Below are positions 14,183 to 26,400 of a DNA stretch of 64,000 nucleotides, one piece after another. The notes under the pieces were generated by a model. That model was not told the DNA's origin, did no database searches, and saw only the letters and a list, made by a program, of their open reading frames with translations. This DNA is from Hydractinia symbiolongicarpus (taxonomy: Eukaryota; Cnidaria; Hydrozoa; Anthoathecata; Hydractiniidae): NCBI RefSeq assembly GCF_029227915.1, contig NC_079877.1, positions 6,264,001 to 6,328,000 on the forward strand, written 5' to 3'. Every line of letters begins with the position of its first letter. Position 1 is the stretch's first letter. A program made the translations under genes and the position numbers.

Positions 14183-14565
14183 GGCGAGTTCAGGCAACTT
14201 TTCCAATTAAATTAGTGATTGTCTTCCAAAACCGCCCGCACTTTCCCGAACTTGCCTGGAGCATTTTCAAAATTCAATTCCTTGTAACATACCTTGTGGA
14301 CAATAGTTGGAAAAAGATGCTTTAAGAGAAAGAAGTTAATAAAAATTAAAAGTTATTTATCAAGTAAATTTTATCAAAAACCATCAAAAACAGTTCTTTT
14401 AAGAACTTTACTACCACATAGTTTACTTTATGGTCTATGCAGGTTTTTTCGGGTGAATACTTCAATTTTTTTGCAAAACGCTAAACTTGCCCAAAAACGC
14501 CTGCACGTTATACGGCGTATGCAGCTTATCAGCACCCTTGTTCTAAAATTACAAGCAGTTTCGAA

Positions 14566-14607
14566 GATGCCCATGCCGTTTAGAGGACGTGGTGCGGCTT
14601 GGGCATC
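14566..14607. other. Long-stem inverted repeat inside element copy A
   Basis: GATGCCCA and TGGGCATC form an 8-bp stem that continues after one T-T mismatch with GCCG/CGGC, closing a loop of about 16 nt. It is the most GC-rich structured spot in the element interior and is preserved at 22469-22510 in copy B. It could be part of a captured gene or a structured RNA; I cannot assign it. Confidence 0.4.
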
Positions 14608-15472
14608 CTTGAAGTTCTGTTTAATGACAGTTTTAATGTTTTAATGTCGTTTTAAACCTTGTTCTCAGGGAGGGTGTACGGAAAACTAATTCCTATTGAC
14701 AATTACATTGCTGTTGGTTTGATAGCAAAAGTGGATATTTTTTTAATTACTGAAACAGGTTACTTATATAATAAATAAAAAATGATAAAAAACGGTTGGT
14801 CAGCTCACTCTAGCGCCCAGAGCTATTTGTTTTGTCTGCGCCCTGGCTACAGGTTTTCCTATATCTGGCTATCAGTTAGGTAGTAATACAGCTTCTCCAT
14901 ATGTATTCTACAAATTACTTTCAATTCTTTTATACAAAACTGAGCTCTAGCTCTAGCTACCTTTCGTGTGATTAAGCCTTACCTTGATTTGGATAAAACC
15001 AATTAAAATTGATAATATTGTATTCTTACATCCTCCTAGAAACAATAAAATAAAACACAGCTCGGCGCGTTATAATTGTACAAATTACTTCAATTTTCTT
15101 TAGGAAAGGGTACCTTACACAGGAGCTTTCCAATCCAACTAAAATCTCCAGAAAAAGCACAGCAACAAAAAAGCTTAAAATACACAAGTAAAGTCAATTA
15201 GAAACAGGACTAGCAATAAATTTTTTCAAAAGAAGAAAACTGTTTTAATACTATTATGTTTCATTAAAATACAACTATAATAGTATTAGAAGCAAAATTG
15301 CAAAGTAATTAATTAATTATTTATACCATAATTAGCTATAATACAAAGAAATAAGGCATATTTTGGGTCTGTAAAATATACGTGTCTAAAATGCCGACTA
15401 CCGTTTCTTGTTCACGGCATATTCCTCTTTGTGTGTTCAAGTTCGGCGGACGTATAATCCGGACCAAAAGAC

Positions 15473-15507
15473 GGGGGGGGGGGGGTCAAAATCCGGGGGT
15501 GGGGGGG
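15473..15507 (+). repeat. G-runs (G13, G5, G7) in element copy A
   Basis: Thirteen Gs (15473-15485), a short spacer, then G5-T-G7 (15495-15507). Copy B has 18 Gs in the first run, so the tract is length-unstable. Spacing permits G-quadruplex formation. Base counts in such homopolymers are also where sequencing error concentrates. Confidence 0.8.
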
Positions 15508-15759
15508 TACGAGCCGTACTTATTGCATTTTTTACTAAACTTATACTTTAACCCCTCGGTCCAAACTTATTTGTTTTATTAGAAAAAAAAATACCCTAGC
15601 TTTATGTGCAAAAATATCAGTCCTATTTCTTTACGATGATTTTATATGATTTTTTTTCTATCGAAATTTTGAGAATCTCAATAATTCTCTTGGTATACCT
15701 CGCGTGTAGCAAACGTGCTCCACAATTTCGCTTCGCTCGCTTCGCTCGCAAAGCTCAAT

Positions 15760-15769
15760 TGCTTCGCAA
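15760..15769 (-). other. 5' end of element copy A (asymmetric TIR)
   Basis: Read on the minus strand the element starts TTGCGAAGCA, complementary to 12747-12756 near the other end. One repeat arm is terminal and the other subterminal (20 nt in), hence asymmetric. Immediately inside is a short tandem repeat, CTTCGCTCG twice on the plus strand at 15731-15748. Confidence 0.55.
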
Positions 15770-18700
15770 AAAGTATACAAAGAAAGTACCCAGGGAGTAA
15801 ACTCTTTTCCCGAACGATTTTTTAAATTATTTTTTCACCACTAAAACGCATGAGACTTGTAGTTTTCAAAAATGTTTTCATTTTTGATGAGACCCTCAAT
15901 AAAAGAAGTTTAATCGTCGGCAAACGAAAATCCGCGATTTCCCGTAAATCCCGGACTCGGCCCGTATAGTCAAAAGTATAGAAAAAGAGAGTACCCAGGG
16001 AGTAAACTCATTTCCCGAACGATTTTTTAAATTATTTTTTCACCACTAAAACGCATGAGACTTGTAGTTTTCAAAAATGTTTTCATTTTTGATGAGACGC
16101 TGAATAAAAGAAGTTTAATCACCGGCAAACGAAAACCCGCGAGTTCCGGTAAATCCCGGGCTTGGCCGTATAGTCAAAAGTATACCAAAAAAGTACCCAG
16201 GGAGTAAACTCATTTCCCGAACGATTTCTTAAATTACTTTTTCACCACTAAAACGCATGAGACTTGTAGTTTTCAAAAATGTTTTCTTTTTTGATGAGAC
16301 GCTGAATAAAAGAAGTTCAATCGCCGGCAAACGAAACCCTGCGATTTCCCGTAAATCCTGGACTCGGCCCGTATAGTCAAAAGTATACAAAGAAAGTACC
16401 CAGGGAGTAAACTCATTTCCCGAACGATTTTTTATATTATTTTTTTACCACTAAACGCATGAGACTTGTAGTTTTCAAAAATATTTTCATATTTGATGGG
16501 ACGCTGAATAAAAGAAGTTTAATCACCGGCAAACGAAAATCCGCGATTTCCCGTAAATCCCAGACTCGACCCATATAGTCAAAAGTATACAAAGAAAGTA
16601 CCCAGAGAGTAAACTCATTTCCCGAACGATTTTTTAAATTATTTTTTCACCACTAAAACGCATGAGACTTGTAGTTTTCAAGAATGTTTTCATTTTTGAT
16701 GAGACGCTGAATAGAAGCAGTTAAATCGCCGGCAAACTAAAACCCGCGATTTCCCGTAAATCCCGGGATTGGCACGTATAGTCGCATGTATACAAAGAAA
16801 GTACCCTGTGAGTAAACTCATTTCCAGGACGATTTTTTAAATTATTTTTTCACCACTAAACGCATGAGACTTGTAGTTTTCAAAAATATTTTCATATTTG
16901 ATGGGACGCTGAATAAAAGAAGTTTAATCACCGGCAAACGAAAATCCGCGATTTCCCGTAAATCCCGGACTCGGCCCGTATAGTCAAAAGTATACAAAGA
17001 AAGTACCCAGGGAGTAAACTCATTTCCCGAACGATTTTTTAAATTTTTTTTTCACCACTAAAACGCATGAGACTTGTAGTTTTCAAGAATGTTTTCATTT
17101 TTGATGAGACGCTGAATAAAAGCAGTTTAATCGCCGGCAAACTAAAACCCGCGATTTCCCGTAAATCCCGGGCTTGGCACGTATAGTCGCATGTATACAA
17201 AGAAAGTACCCTGTGAGTAAACTCATTTCCAGAACGATTTTTTAAATTATTTTTTCACCACTAAAACGCATAAGACTTGTAGTTTTTAAAAATGTTTTAA
17301 TTTTTGATGAGACGCTGAATAAAAGAAGTTTAATCGCCGGCAAACGAAAACCTGCGATTTCCCGTAAATCCCGACTTGGCCCGTATAGTCAAAAGTATAC
17401 AAAGGAAGTACCCAGGGAGTAAACTCATTTCCCGAACGATTTTTTATATTATTTTTTTACCACTAAAAGCATGAGACTTGTAGTTTTCAAAAATATTTTC
17501 ATATTTGATGGGACGCTGAATAAAAGAAGTTTAATCGCCGGCAAACGAAAATCCGCGATTTCCCGTAAATCCCGGACTCGGCTCGTATAGTCAAAAGTAT
17601 ACAAAGAAAGTACCCAGGGAGTAAACTCATTTCCCGAACGATTTTTTATATTATTTTTTTACCACTAAACGCATGAGACTTGTAGTTTTCAAAAATATTT
17701 TCATATTTGATGGGACGCTGAATAAAAGAAGTTTAATCGCCGGCAAACGAAAATCCGCGATTTCCCGTAAATCCTGGACTCGGCCCGTATAGTCCAAAGT
17801 ATACAAAGAAAGTACCCAGGGAGTAAACTCATTTCCCGAACGATTTTTTAAATTACTTTTTCACCACTAAAACGCATGAGACTTGTAGTTTTCAAAAATG
17901 TTTTCTTTTTTGATGAGACGCTGAATAAAAGAAGTTCAATCGCCGGCAAACGAAACCCTGCGATTTCCCGTAAATCCTGGACTCGGCCCGTATAGTCAAA
18001 AGTATACAAAGAAAGTACCCAGGGAGTAAACTCATTTCCCGAACGATTTTTTAAATTACTTTTTCACCACTAAAACGCATGAGACTTGTAGTTTTCAAAA
18101 ATGTTTTCTTTTTTGATGAGACGCTGAATAAAAGAAGTTCAATCGCCGGCAAACGAAACCCTGCGATTTCCCGTAAATCCTGGACTCGGCCCGTATAGTC
18201 AAAAGTATACAAAGAAAGTACCCAGGGAGTAAACTCATTTCCCGAACGATTTTTTATATTATTTTTTTACCACTAAACGCATGAGACTTGTAGTTTTCAA
18301 AAATATTTTCATATTTGATGGGACGCTGAATAAAAGAAGTTTAATCACCGGCAAACGAAAATCCGCGATTTCCCGTAAATCCCAGACTCGACCCATATAG
18401 TCAAAAGTATACAAAGAAAGTACCCAGGGAGTAAACTCATTTCCCGAACGATTTTTTATATTATTTTTTTACCACTAAACGCATGAGACTTGTAGTTTTC
18501 AAGAATGTTTTCATTTTTGATGAGACGCTGAATAAAAGCAGTTAAATCGCCGGCAAACTAAAACCCGCGATTTCCCGTAAATCCCGGGCTTGGCACGTAT
18601 AGTCGCATGTATACAAAGAAAGTACCCTGTGAGTAAACTCATTTCCAGGACGATTTTTTAAATTATTTTTTCACCACTAAACGCATGAGACTTGTAGTTT

Positions 18701-20629
18701 TCAAAAATATTTTCATATTTGATGGGACGCTGAATAAAAGAAGTTTAATCACCGGCAAACGAAAACCTGCCATTTCCCGTAAATCCCGACTTGGCCCGTA
18801 TAGTCAAAAGTATACAAAGGAAGTACCCAGGGAGTAAACTCATTTCCCGAACGATTTTTTATATTATTTTTTTACCACTAAAAGCATGAGACTTGTAGTT
18901 TTCAAAAATATTTTCATATTTGATGGGACGCTGAATAAAAGAAGTTTAATCGCCGGCAAACGAAAATCCGCGATTTCCCGCAAATCCCGGACTCGGCCCG
19001 TATAGTCAAAAGTATACAAAGAAAGTACCCAGGGAGTAAACTCATTTCCCGAACGATTTTTTAAATTATTTTTTCACCACTAAAACGCATGAGACTTGTA
19101 GTTCTCAAAAATGTTTTCATTTTTGATGAGACGCTTAATGAAAGAGGTTTAATCGCCGGCAAACGAAATCCCGCGTTTTCCCGTAAATCCGGGGTTTGGC
19201 CCGTATAGTCGAATGTATACAAAGAAAGTACCCAGGGAGTAAATTCATTTCCCGAACGATTTTTTAAATTTTTTTTTCACCACTAATACGCATGAGACTT
19301 GTAGTTTTCAAAAATGTTTTCATTTTTGATGAGACGCTTAATGAAAGAGATTTAATCGCAGGAAAACGAAAACCCGCGATTTCCCTTAAATCCCGGGCTT
19401 GGCCCGTATAGTCGAATGTATACAAAGAAAGTACCCTGTGAGTAAACTCATTTCCAGAACGATTTTTTAAATTATTTTTTCACCACTAAAACGCATAAGA
19501 CTTGTAGTATTTAAAAATGTTTTCATTTTTGATGAGACGCTGAATAAAAGAAGTTTAATCGCCGGCAAACGAAAACCCGCGATTTCCCGTAAATCCCGGC
19601 TTGGCCCGTATAGTCAAAAGTATACAAAGAAAGTACCCAGGGAGTAAACTCATTTCCCGAATGATTTTTTAAATTATTTTTTCACCACTAAAACGCATGA
19701 GACTTGTAGTTTTCAAAAATGTTTTCATTTTTGATGAGACGCTGAATAAAAGAAGTTTAATCGCCGGCAAACGAAAACCCGCGATTTCCCGTAAATCCCG
19801 GGCTTGGCACGTATAGTCGAATGTATACAAAGAAAGTACCCTGTGAGTAAACGCATTTCCAGAACGATTTTTTAAATTATTTTTTCACCACTAAAACGCA
19901 TAAGACTTGTAGTTTTTAAAAATGTATCCATTTTTGATGAGACGCTGAATAAAAGAAGTTTAATCGCCGGCAAACGAAAACCCGCGATTTCCCGTAAATC
20001 CCGGCTTTGCCCGTATAGTCAAAAGTATACAAAGAAAGTACCCAGGGAGTAAACTCATTTCCCGAACAATTTTTTAAATTATTTTTTCACCACTAAAACG
20101 CATGAGACTTGTAGTTTTCAAAAATGTTTTTATATTTGATGGGACGCTGAATAAAAGAAGTTTAATCGCCGGCAAACGAAATTCCGCGCTTTCCCGTAAA
20201 TCCCGGACTCGGCCCGTATAGTCAAAAGTATACAAAGAAAGTTCCCAGGGAGTAAACTCATTTCCCGAACGATTTTTTAAATTATTTTTTCACCACTAAA
20301 ACGCATGAGACTTGTAGTTTTCAAAAATGTTTTCATTTTTGATGAGACGCTGAATAAAAGAAGTTTAATCGCCGGCAAACGAAAACCCGCGATTTCCCGT
20401 AAATCCCGGGCTTGGCACTTATAGTCGAATGTATACAAAGAAAGTACCCTGTGAGTAAACGCATTTCCAGAACGATTTTTTAAATTATTTTTTCACCACT
20501 AAAACGCATAAGACTTGTAGTTTTTAAAAATGTATTCATTTTTGATGAGACGCTGAATAAAAGAAGTTTAATCGCCGGCAAACGAAAACCCGCGATTTCC
20601 CGTAAATCCCGGCTTTGCCCGTATAGTCA
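15770..20629 (+). repeat. Satellite block 2: ~203-bp monomer array
   Basis: About 24 monomers of the same satellite between the two large elements, same orientation and in phase with block 1 once the element is removed. The first part (15770-17396) belongs to duplication copy A, the last part (from about 18493) to copy B. Between them, 17397-18490 includes the TATATT type and two nearly identical monomers with GAAGTTCAATCGCC (near 17935 and 18137). No genes. Confidence 0.97.
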
Positions 20630-20649
20630 CTAGAAATTAAAAAAAGGGG

Positions 20650-20667
20650 TTGCGAAGCATTTCGCAA
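20650..20667 (-). other. 3' terminal hairpin of element copy B
   Basis: Identical to the hairpin at 12747-12764: 7-bp stem, 4-nt loop, 16 nt from the CTAG end. Confidence 0.6.
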
Positions 20668-23375
20668 GTTGCAAGCAAAATTAAACTATCCAATACTTTG
20701 TCCCTAGCGCTTCTTGTTTAATTGGCGCTAACATCTTCCGAAATACATCAAAATTGAATATCATATAGAAGAACCCTGGGGACGAGGTAGGAAAATGAAC
20801 GCTCTGCGGAACAATTCGTTGCTCCAAAACAGTTTTTTTGCGAATAGACTGCGCGAGTATTTGATGTGCGTGGGATATTCTTTTGAAAATGTGCGAGAAA
20901 GTTAGATTACGCGAAACTAACAAAAACGAATAACGCGTGTTAAAATTTTGTACCGCCTTTTCCCACAGAATGGTTAAAGTAAAGAGCGCAATACAAAATT
21001 ACACTTTTAGCAGTATTCCGAAAGATATGTGATACATCGAGTTGTACTACCCGCAGAAGTTGGTCCTAACGTTAACGATTTCGTAAATGACCTCACAACA
21101 AAACAGTATTTTTTTCACGTAAAAATACCGGCAGTAGAAGCCACAGAATCTGCTGGAACGAATTTCGAAAACTCACGGGAAACAATTAAAACAAAAACAA
21201 ACAAATCAAAACAGTTTTTTAACTTTATCAAGATTTATTAAATAGCTTCAAATTTGGGCAGAAAAACAATAACGGATTCGCCTTCTTTTCACCACACGCA
21301 TTAGAAGATTACATCACTCACTCCCATTGTACACAATCTAAAAGAAAAAGAAAACATTTTCATATAGTGAAGCTTCCAGTGCCTTTAAGGGATGGCCAAG
21401 TCAATGGAATTGAAAGCACTGTTTTTCATCTTATAAATAATTAAGGCTAATTCGGAAAAGTATAAAAGAAAAAAACTAAACAATTTGGCAACTTTACTAA
21501 TTTTATACGCAAAGTTCCAACCATACCAACAGTTTCCAAATCTGACAAAATAATTTTAGAAGCGTTTATTTTTTCAGAATTTGATTGATGCAAGGCCAAG
21601 GGAAATTAAATAAGTTTATTGTCCTAGACCCATTTAAAAACATATGCTTCTCATCATTCGGTTTTTTTTCAACCAACATTAATGTAATCACCCAGAGGAA
21701 ATTATAATGTCTCTTGTGTGTGTTTTAGAAGCTGAGTACACAAATATTACAAGTGCTGAACTTTGGCAATCATATTTTGCAATCAGACCCTTCTAAAAAC
21801 TATGCTGAACCATGTCAATTATTAAATTCAGCACTAATAGAAAAGCACCTTGGATAGGATTCTTTGTTGGGCGAATAAAATGACTGACAAATGGTTTATC
21901 GTGAATGAAATAGTAATTTTTACACAAATAATTTAAAAAATAATGAACTTTGTTATGTGGGTTGTTCTCAAACACACGTGGGCGGTGGACAAAAAACTGT
22001 GATGTAATTTCTCTTGGTCTATTATTCCTGAGAATATTCTAAAATAAGAGGGTGTCAATAAGCTGCAAACAGCCACATATATAAGGGCGAGTTCAGGCAA
22101 CTTTTCCAATTAAATTAGTGATTGTCTTCCAAAACCGCCCGCACTTTCCCGAACTTGCCTGGAGCATTTTCAAAATTCAATTCCTTGTAACATACCTTGT
22201 GGACAATAGTTGGAAAAAGATGCTTTAAGAGAAAGAAGTTAATAAAAATTAAAAGTTATTTATCAAGTAAATTTTATCAAAAACCATCAAAAACAGTTCT
22301 TTTAAGAACTTTACTACCACATAGTTTACTTTATGGTCTATGCAGGTTTTTTCGGGTGAATACTTCAATTTTTTTGCAAAACGCTAAACTTGCCCAAAAA
22401 CGCCTGCACGTTATACGGCGTATGCAGCTTATCAGCACCCTTGTTCTAAAATTACAAGCAGTTTCGAAGATGCCCATGCCGTTTAGAGGACGTGGTGCGG
22501 CTTGGGCATCCTTGAAGTTCTGTTTAATGACAGTTTTAATGTTTTAATGTCGTTTTAAACCTTGTTCTCAGGGAGGGTGTACGGAAAACTAATTCCTATT
22601 GACAATTACATTGCTGTTGGTTTGATAGCAAAAGTGGATATTTTTTTAATTACTGAAACAGGTTACTTATATAATAAATAAAAAATGATAAAAAACGGTT
22701 GGTCAGCTCACTCTAGCGCCCAGAGCTATTTGTTTTGTCTGCGCCCTGGCTACAGGTTTTCCTATATCTGGCTATCAGTTAGGTAGTAATACAGCTTCTC
22801 CATATGTATTCTACAAATTACTTTCAATTCTTTTATACAAAACTGAGCTCTAGCTCTAGCTACCTTTCGTGTGATTAAGCCTTACCTTGATTTGGATAAA
22901 ACCAATTAAAATTGATAATATTGTATTCTTACATCCTCCTAGAAACAATAAAATAAAACACAGCTCGGCGCGTTATAATTGTACAAATTACTTCAATTTT
23001 CTTTAGGAAAGGGTACCTTACACAGGAGCTTTCCAATCCAACTAAAATCTCCAGAAAAAGCACAGCAACAAAAAAGCTTAAAATACACAAGTAAAGTCAA
23101 TTAGAAACAGGACTAGCAATAAATTTTTTCAAAAGAAGAAAACTGTTTTAATACTATTATGTTTCATTAAAATACAACTATAATAGTATTAGAAGCAAAA
23201 TTGCAAAGTAATTAATTAATTATTTATACCATAATTAGCTATAATACAAAGAAATAAGGCATATTTTGGGTCTGTAAAATATACGTGTCTAAAATGCCGA
23301 CTACCGTTTCTTGTTCACGGCATATTCCTCTTTGTGTGTTCAAGTTCGGCGGACGTATAATCCGGACCAAAAGAC

Positions 23376-23415
23376 GGGGGGGGGGGGGGGGGGTCAAAAT
23401 CCGGGGGTGGGGGGG
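23376..23415 (+). repeat. G-runs (G18, G5, G7) in element copy B
   Basis: Eighteen Gs at 23376-23393, then G5-T-G7 at 23403-23415. The run is five bases longer than in copy A, while the surrounding ~3 kb is nearly identical. Confidence 0.8.
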
Positions 23416-26400
23416 TACGAGCCGTACTTATTGCATTTTTTACTAAACTTATACTTTAACCCCTCGGTCCAAACTTATTTGTTTTATTAGAAAAAAAAAT
23501 ACCCTAGCTTTATGTGCAAAAATATCAGTCCTATTTCTTTACGATGATTTTATATGATTTTTTTTCTATCGAAATTTTGAGAATCTCAATAATTCAAACG
23601 TGCTCCACAATTTCGCTTCGCTCGCTTCGCTCGCAAAGCTCAATTGCTTCGCAAAAAGTATACAAAGAAAGTACCCAGGGAGTAAACTCTTTTCCCGAAC
23701 GATTTTTTAAATTATTTTTTCACCACTAAAACGCATGAGACTTGTAGTTTTCAAAAATGTTTTCATTTTTGATGAGACCCTCAATAAAAGAAGTTTAATC
23801 GTCGGCAAACGAAAATCCGCGATTTCCCGTAAATCCCGGACTCGGCCCGTATAGTCAAAAGTATAGAAAAAGAGAGTACCCAGGGAGTAAACTCATTTCC
23901 CGAACGATTTTTTAAATTATTTTTTCACCACTAAAACGCATGAGACTTGTAGTTTTCAAAAATGTTTTCATTTTTGATGAGACGCTGAATAAAAGAAGTT
24001 TAATCACCGGCAAACGAAAACCCGCGAGTTCCGGTAAATCCCGGGCTTGGCCGTATAGTCAAAAGTATACCAAAAAAGTACCCAGGGAGTAAACTCATTT
24101 CCCGAACGATTTCTTAAATTACTTTTTCACCACTAAAACGCATGAGACTTGTAGTTTTCAAAAATGTTTTCTTTTTTGATGAGACGCTGAATAAAAGAAG
24201 TTCAATCGCCGGCAAACGAAACCCTGCGATTTCCCGTAAATCCTGGACTCGGCCCGTATAGTCAAAAGTATACAAAGAAAGTACCCAGGGAGTAAACTCA
24301 TTTCCCGAACGATTTTTTATATTATTTTTTTACCACTAAACGCATGAGACTTGTAGTTTTCAAAAATATTTTCATATTTGATGGGACGCTGAATAAAAGA
24401 AGTTTAATCACCGGCAAACGAAAATCCGCGATTTCCCGTAAATCCCAGACTCGACCCATATAGTCAAAAGTATACAAAGAAAGTACCCAGAGAGTAAACT
24501 CATTTCCCGAACGATTTTTTAAATTATTTTTTCACCACTAAAACGCATGAGACTTGTAGTTTTCAAGAATGTTTTCATTTTTGATGAGACGCTGAATAGA
24601 AGCAGTTAAATCGCCGGCAAACTAAAACCCGCGATTTCCCGTAAATCCCGGGATTGGCACGTATAGTCGCATGTATACAAAGAAAGTACCCTGTGAGTAA
24701 ACTCATTTCCAGGACGATTTTTTAAATTATTTTTTCACCACTAAACGCATGAGACTTGTAGTTTTCAAAAATATTTTCATATTTGATGGGACGCTGAATA
24801 AAAGAAGTTTAATCACCGGCAAACGAAAATCCGCGATTTCCCGTAAATCCCGGACTCGGCCCGTATAGTCAAAAGTATACAAAGAAAGTACCCAGGGAGT
24901 AAACTCATTTCCCGAACGATTTTTTAAATTTTTTTTTCACCACTAAAACGCATGAGACTTGTAGTTTTCAAGAATGTTTTCATTTTTGATGAGACGCTGA
25001 ATAAAAGCAGTTTAATCGCCGGCAAACTAAAACCCGCGATTTCCCGTAAATCCCGGGCTTGGCACGTATAGTCGCATGTATACAAAGAAAGTACCCTGTG
25101 AGTAAACTCATTTCCAGAACGATTTTTTAAATTATTTTTTCACCACTAAAACGCATAAGACTTGTAGTTTTTAAAAATGTTTTAATTTTTGATGAGACGC
25201 TGAATAAAAGAAGTTTAATCGCCGGCAAACGAAAACCTGCGATTTCCCGTAAATCCCGACTTGGCCCGTATAGTCAAAAGTATACAAAGGAAGTACCCTG
25301 TGAGTAAACTCATTTCCAGGACGATTTTTTAAATTATTTTTTCACCACTAAACGCATGAGACTTGTAGTTTTCAAAAATATTTTCATATTTGATGGGACG
25401 CTGAATAAAAGAAGTTTAATCACCGGCAAACGAAAATCCGCGATTTCCCGTAAATCCCGGACTCGGCCCGTATAGTCAAAAGTATACAAAGAAAGTACCC
25501 AGGGAGTAAACTCATTTCCCGAACGATTTTTTAAATTTTTTTTTCACCACTAAAACGCATGAGACTTGTAGTTTTCAAGAATGTTTTCATTTTTGATGAG
25601 ACGCTGAATAAAAGCAGTTTAATCGCCGGCAAACTAAAACCCGCGATTTCCCGTAAATCCCGGGCTTGGCACGTATAGTCGCATGTATACAAAGAAAGTA
25701 CCCTGTGAGTAAACTCATTTCCAGAACGATTTTTTAAATTATTTTTTCACCACTAAAACGCATAAGACTTGTAGTTTTTAAAAATGTTTTAATTTTTGAT
25801 GAGACGCTGAATAAAAGAAGTTTAATCGCCGGCAAACGAAAACCTGCGATTTCCCGTAAATCCCGACTTGGCCCGTATAGTCAAAAGTATACAAAGGAAG
25901 TACCCAGGGAGTAAACTCATTTCCCGAACGATTTTTTATATTATTTTTTTACCACTAAAAGCATGAGACTTGTAGTTTTCAAAAATATTTTCATATTTGA
26001 TGGGACGCTGAATAAAAGAAGTTTAATCGCCGGCAAACGAAAATCCGCGATTTCCCGCAAATCCCGGACTCGGCCCGTATAGTCAAAAGTATACAAAGAA
26101 AGTACCCAGGGAGTAAACTCATTTCCCGAACGATTTTTTAAATTATTTTTTCACCACTAAAACGCATGAGACTTGTAGTTTTCAAAAATGTTTTCATTTT
26201 TGATGAGACGCTTAATGAAAGAGGTTTAATCGCCGGCAAACGAAATCCGGCGTTTTCCCGTAAATCCGGGGTTTGGCCCGTATAGTCGAATGTATACAAA
26301 GAAAGTACCCAGGGAGTAAACTCATTTCCCGAACGATTTTTTAAATTTTTTTTTCACCAATAATACGCATGAGACTTGTAGTTTTCAAAAATGTTTTCAT

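Larger units (their letters stand above)
12727..15769 (-). mobile_element. Helentron/Helitron2-like non-autonomous element, copy A
   Basis: A 3043-bp non-satellite insertion. Ends are set by an intact counterpart near 28920: GTATAGTCA|AAAGTATAC there, GTATAGTCA + element + AAAGTATAC here, so no target-site duplication (1-2 nt uncertain because of an A-run). On the minus strand it begins TTGCGAAGCA, lies between T and T, and ends with an 18-nt hairpin (7-bp stem, ATGC loop), 16 nt, then CTAG. The first 10 nt are the inverse complement of bases in the 3' hairpin region, an asymmetric terminal inverted repeat. T-T insertion, asymmetric TIRs and a 3' stem-loop are the described signature of Helentrons and their non-autonomous derivatives. 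No Rep/helicase reading frame is present; the longest frames (60-116 codons) resemble no family I know, so it would have to be mobilised in trans. A captured host fragment in the interior is possible but unproven. Confidence 0.6.
10590..17396. repeat. ~7.9-kb duplicated segment, copy A (satellite + large element)
   Basis: This stretch (satellite, the 3.04-kb element, more satellite) is repeated at about 18493-25281. Register is exact on the left: TCCAGGACG at 10741 and 18644, and the start of the element at 12727 and 20630, all offset by 7903. On the right the offset is 7885, fully explained by a 23-bp deletion and five extra Gs inside the second element copy. Rare satellite variants (GTAGTTCTCAAAAATG; GTATAGAAAAAGAGAG; GTATACCAAAAAAG; CCCGGGATTGGCACG) are shared. 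The outer boundaries blur because both lie in satellite: a one-monomer insertion lies upstream of copy B and a three-monomer repeat follows it. Confidence 0.9.
20630..23654 (-). mobile_element. Helentron/Helitron2-like non-autonomous element, copy B
   Basis: A 3025-bp copy of the 12727-15769 element at the same monomer position and with matching flanks, so it was copied by array duplication, not by a second transposition. By eye I found one substitution (T at 13660, C at 21563), a first G-run of 18 instead of 13, and absence of the 23 bp at 15688-15710. Hairpin (20650-20667), CTAG end (20630-20633) and opposite inverted-repeat arm (23645-23654) are intact. No coding capacity is visible. Confidence 0.6.
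18493..25281. repeat. ~7.9-kb duplicated segment, copy B (satellite + large element)
   Basis: Second copy of the 10590-17396 segment. It differs by an extra monomer just upstream (its variants CCAGACTCGACCCATATAG also occur at 16560), a 23-bp deletion and G-run change inside the element, and a three-monomer duplication starting around 25282 (about 24720-25290 repeated at 25320-25890). A third, element-free relative of the left flank continues from about 25896 to 27.5 kb. Confidence 0.88.

Noticed and set aside
14294-14644. 116-codon plus-strand frame in the large element (same at 22197-22547)
   Set aside because: No recognisable domain. The two copies are too recent to test conservation. Kept only as part of a possible captured fragment.
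12727-15769. LTR retrotransposon or classic DNA transposon
   Set aside because: No long direct terminal repeats, no target-site duplication when compared with the empty site, and no transposase or polymerase frame. The TIR is short and asymmetric.
15606-15800. 64-codon frame crossing the right end of the large element (and 23514-23729 in copy B)
   Set aside because: It runs from element into satellite, so it is a chance joint, not a gene.
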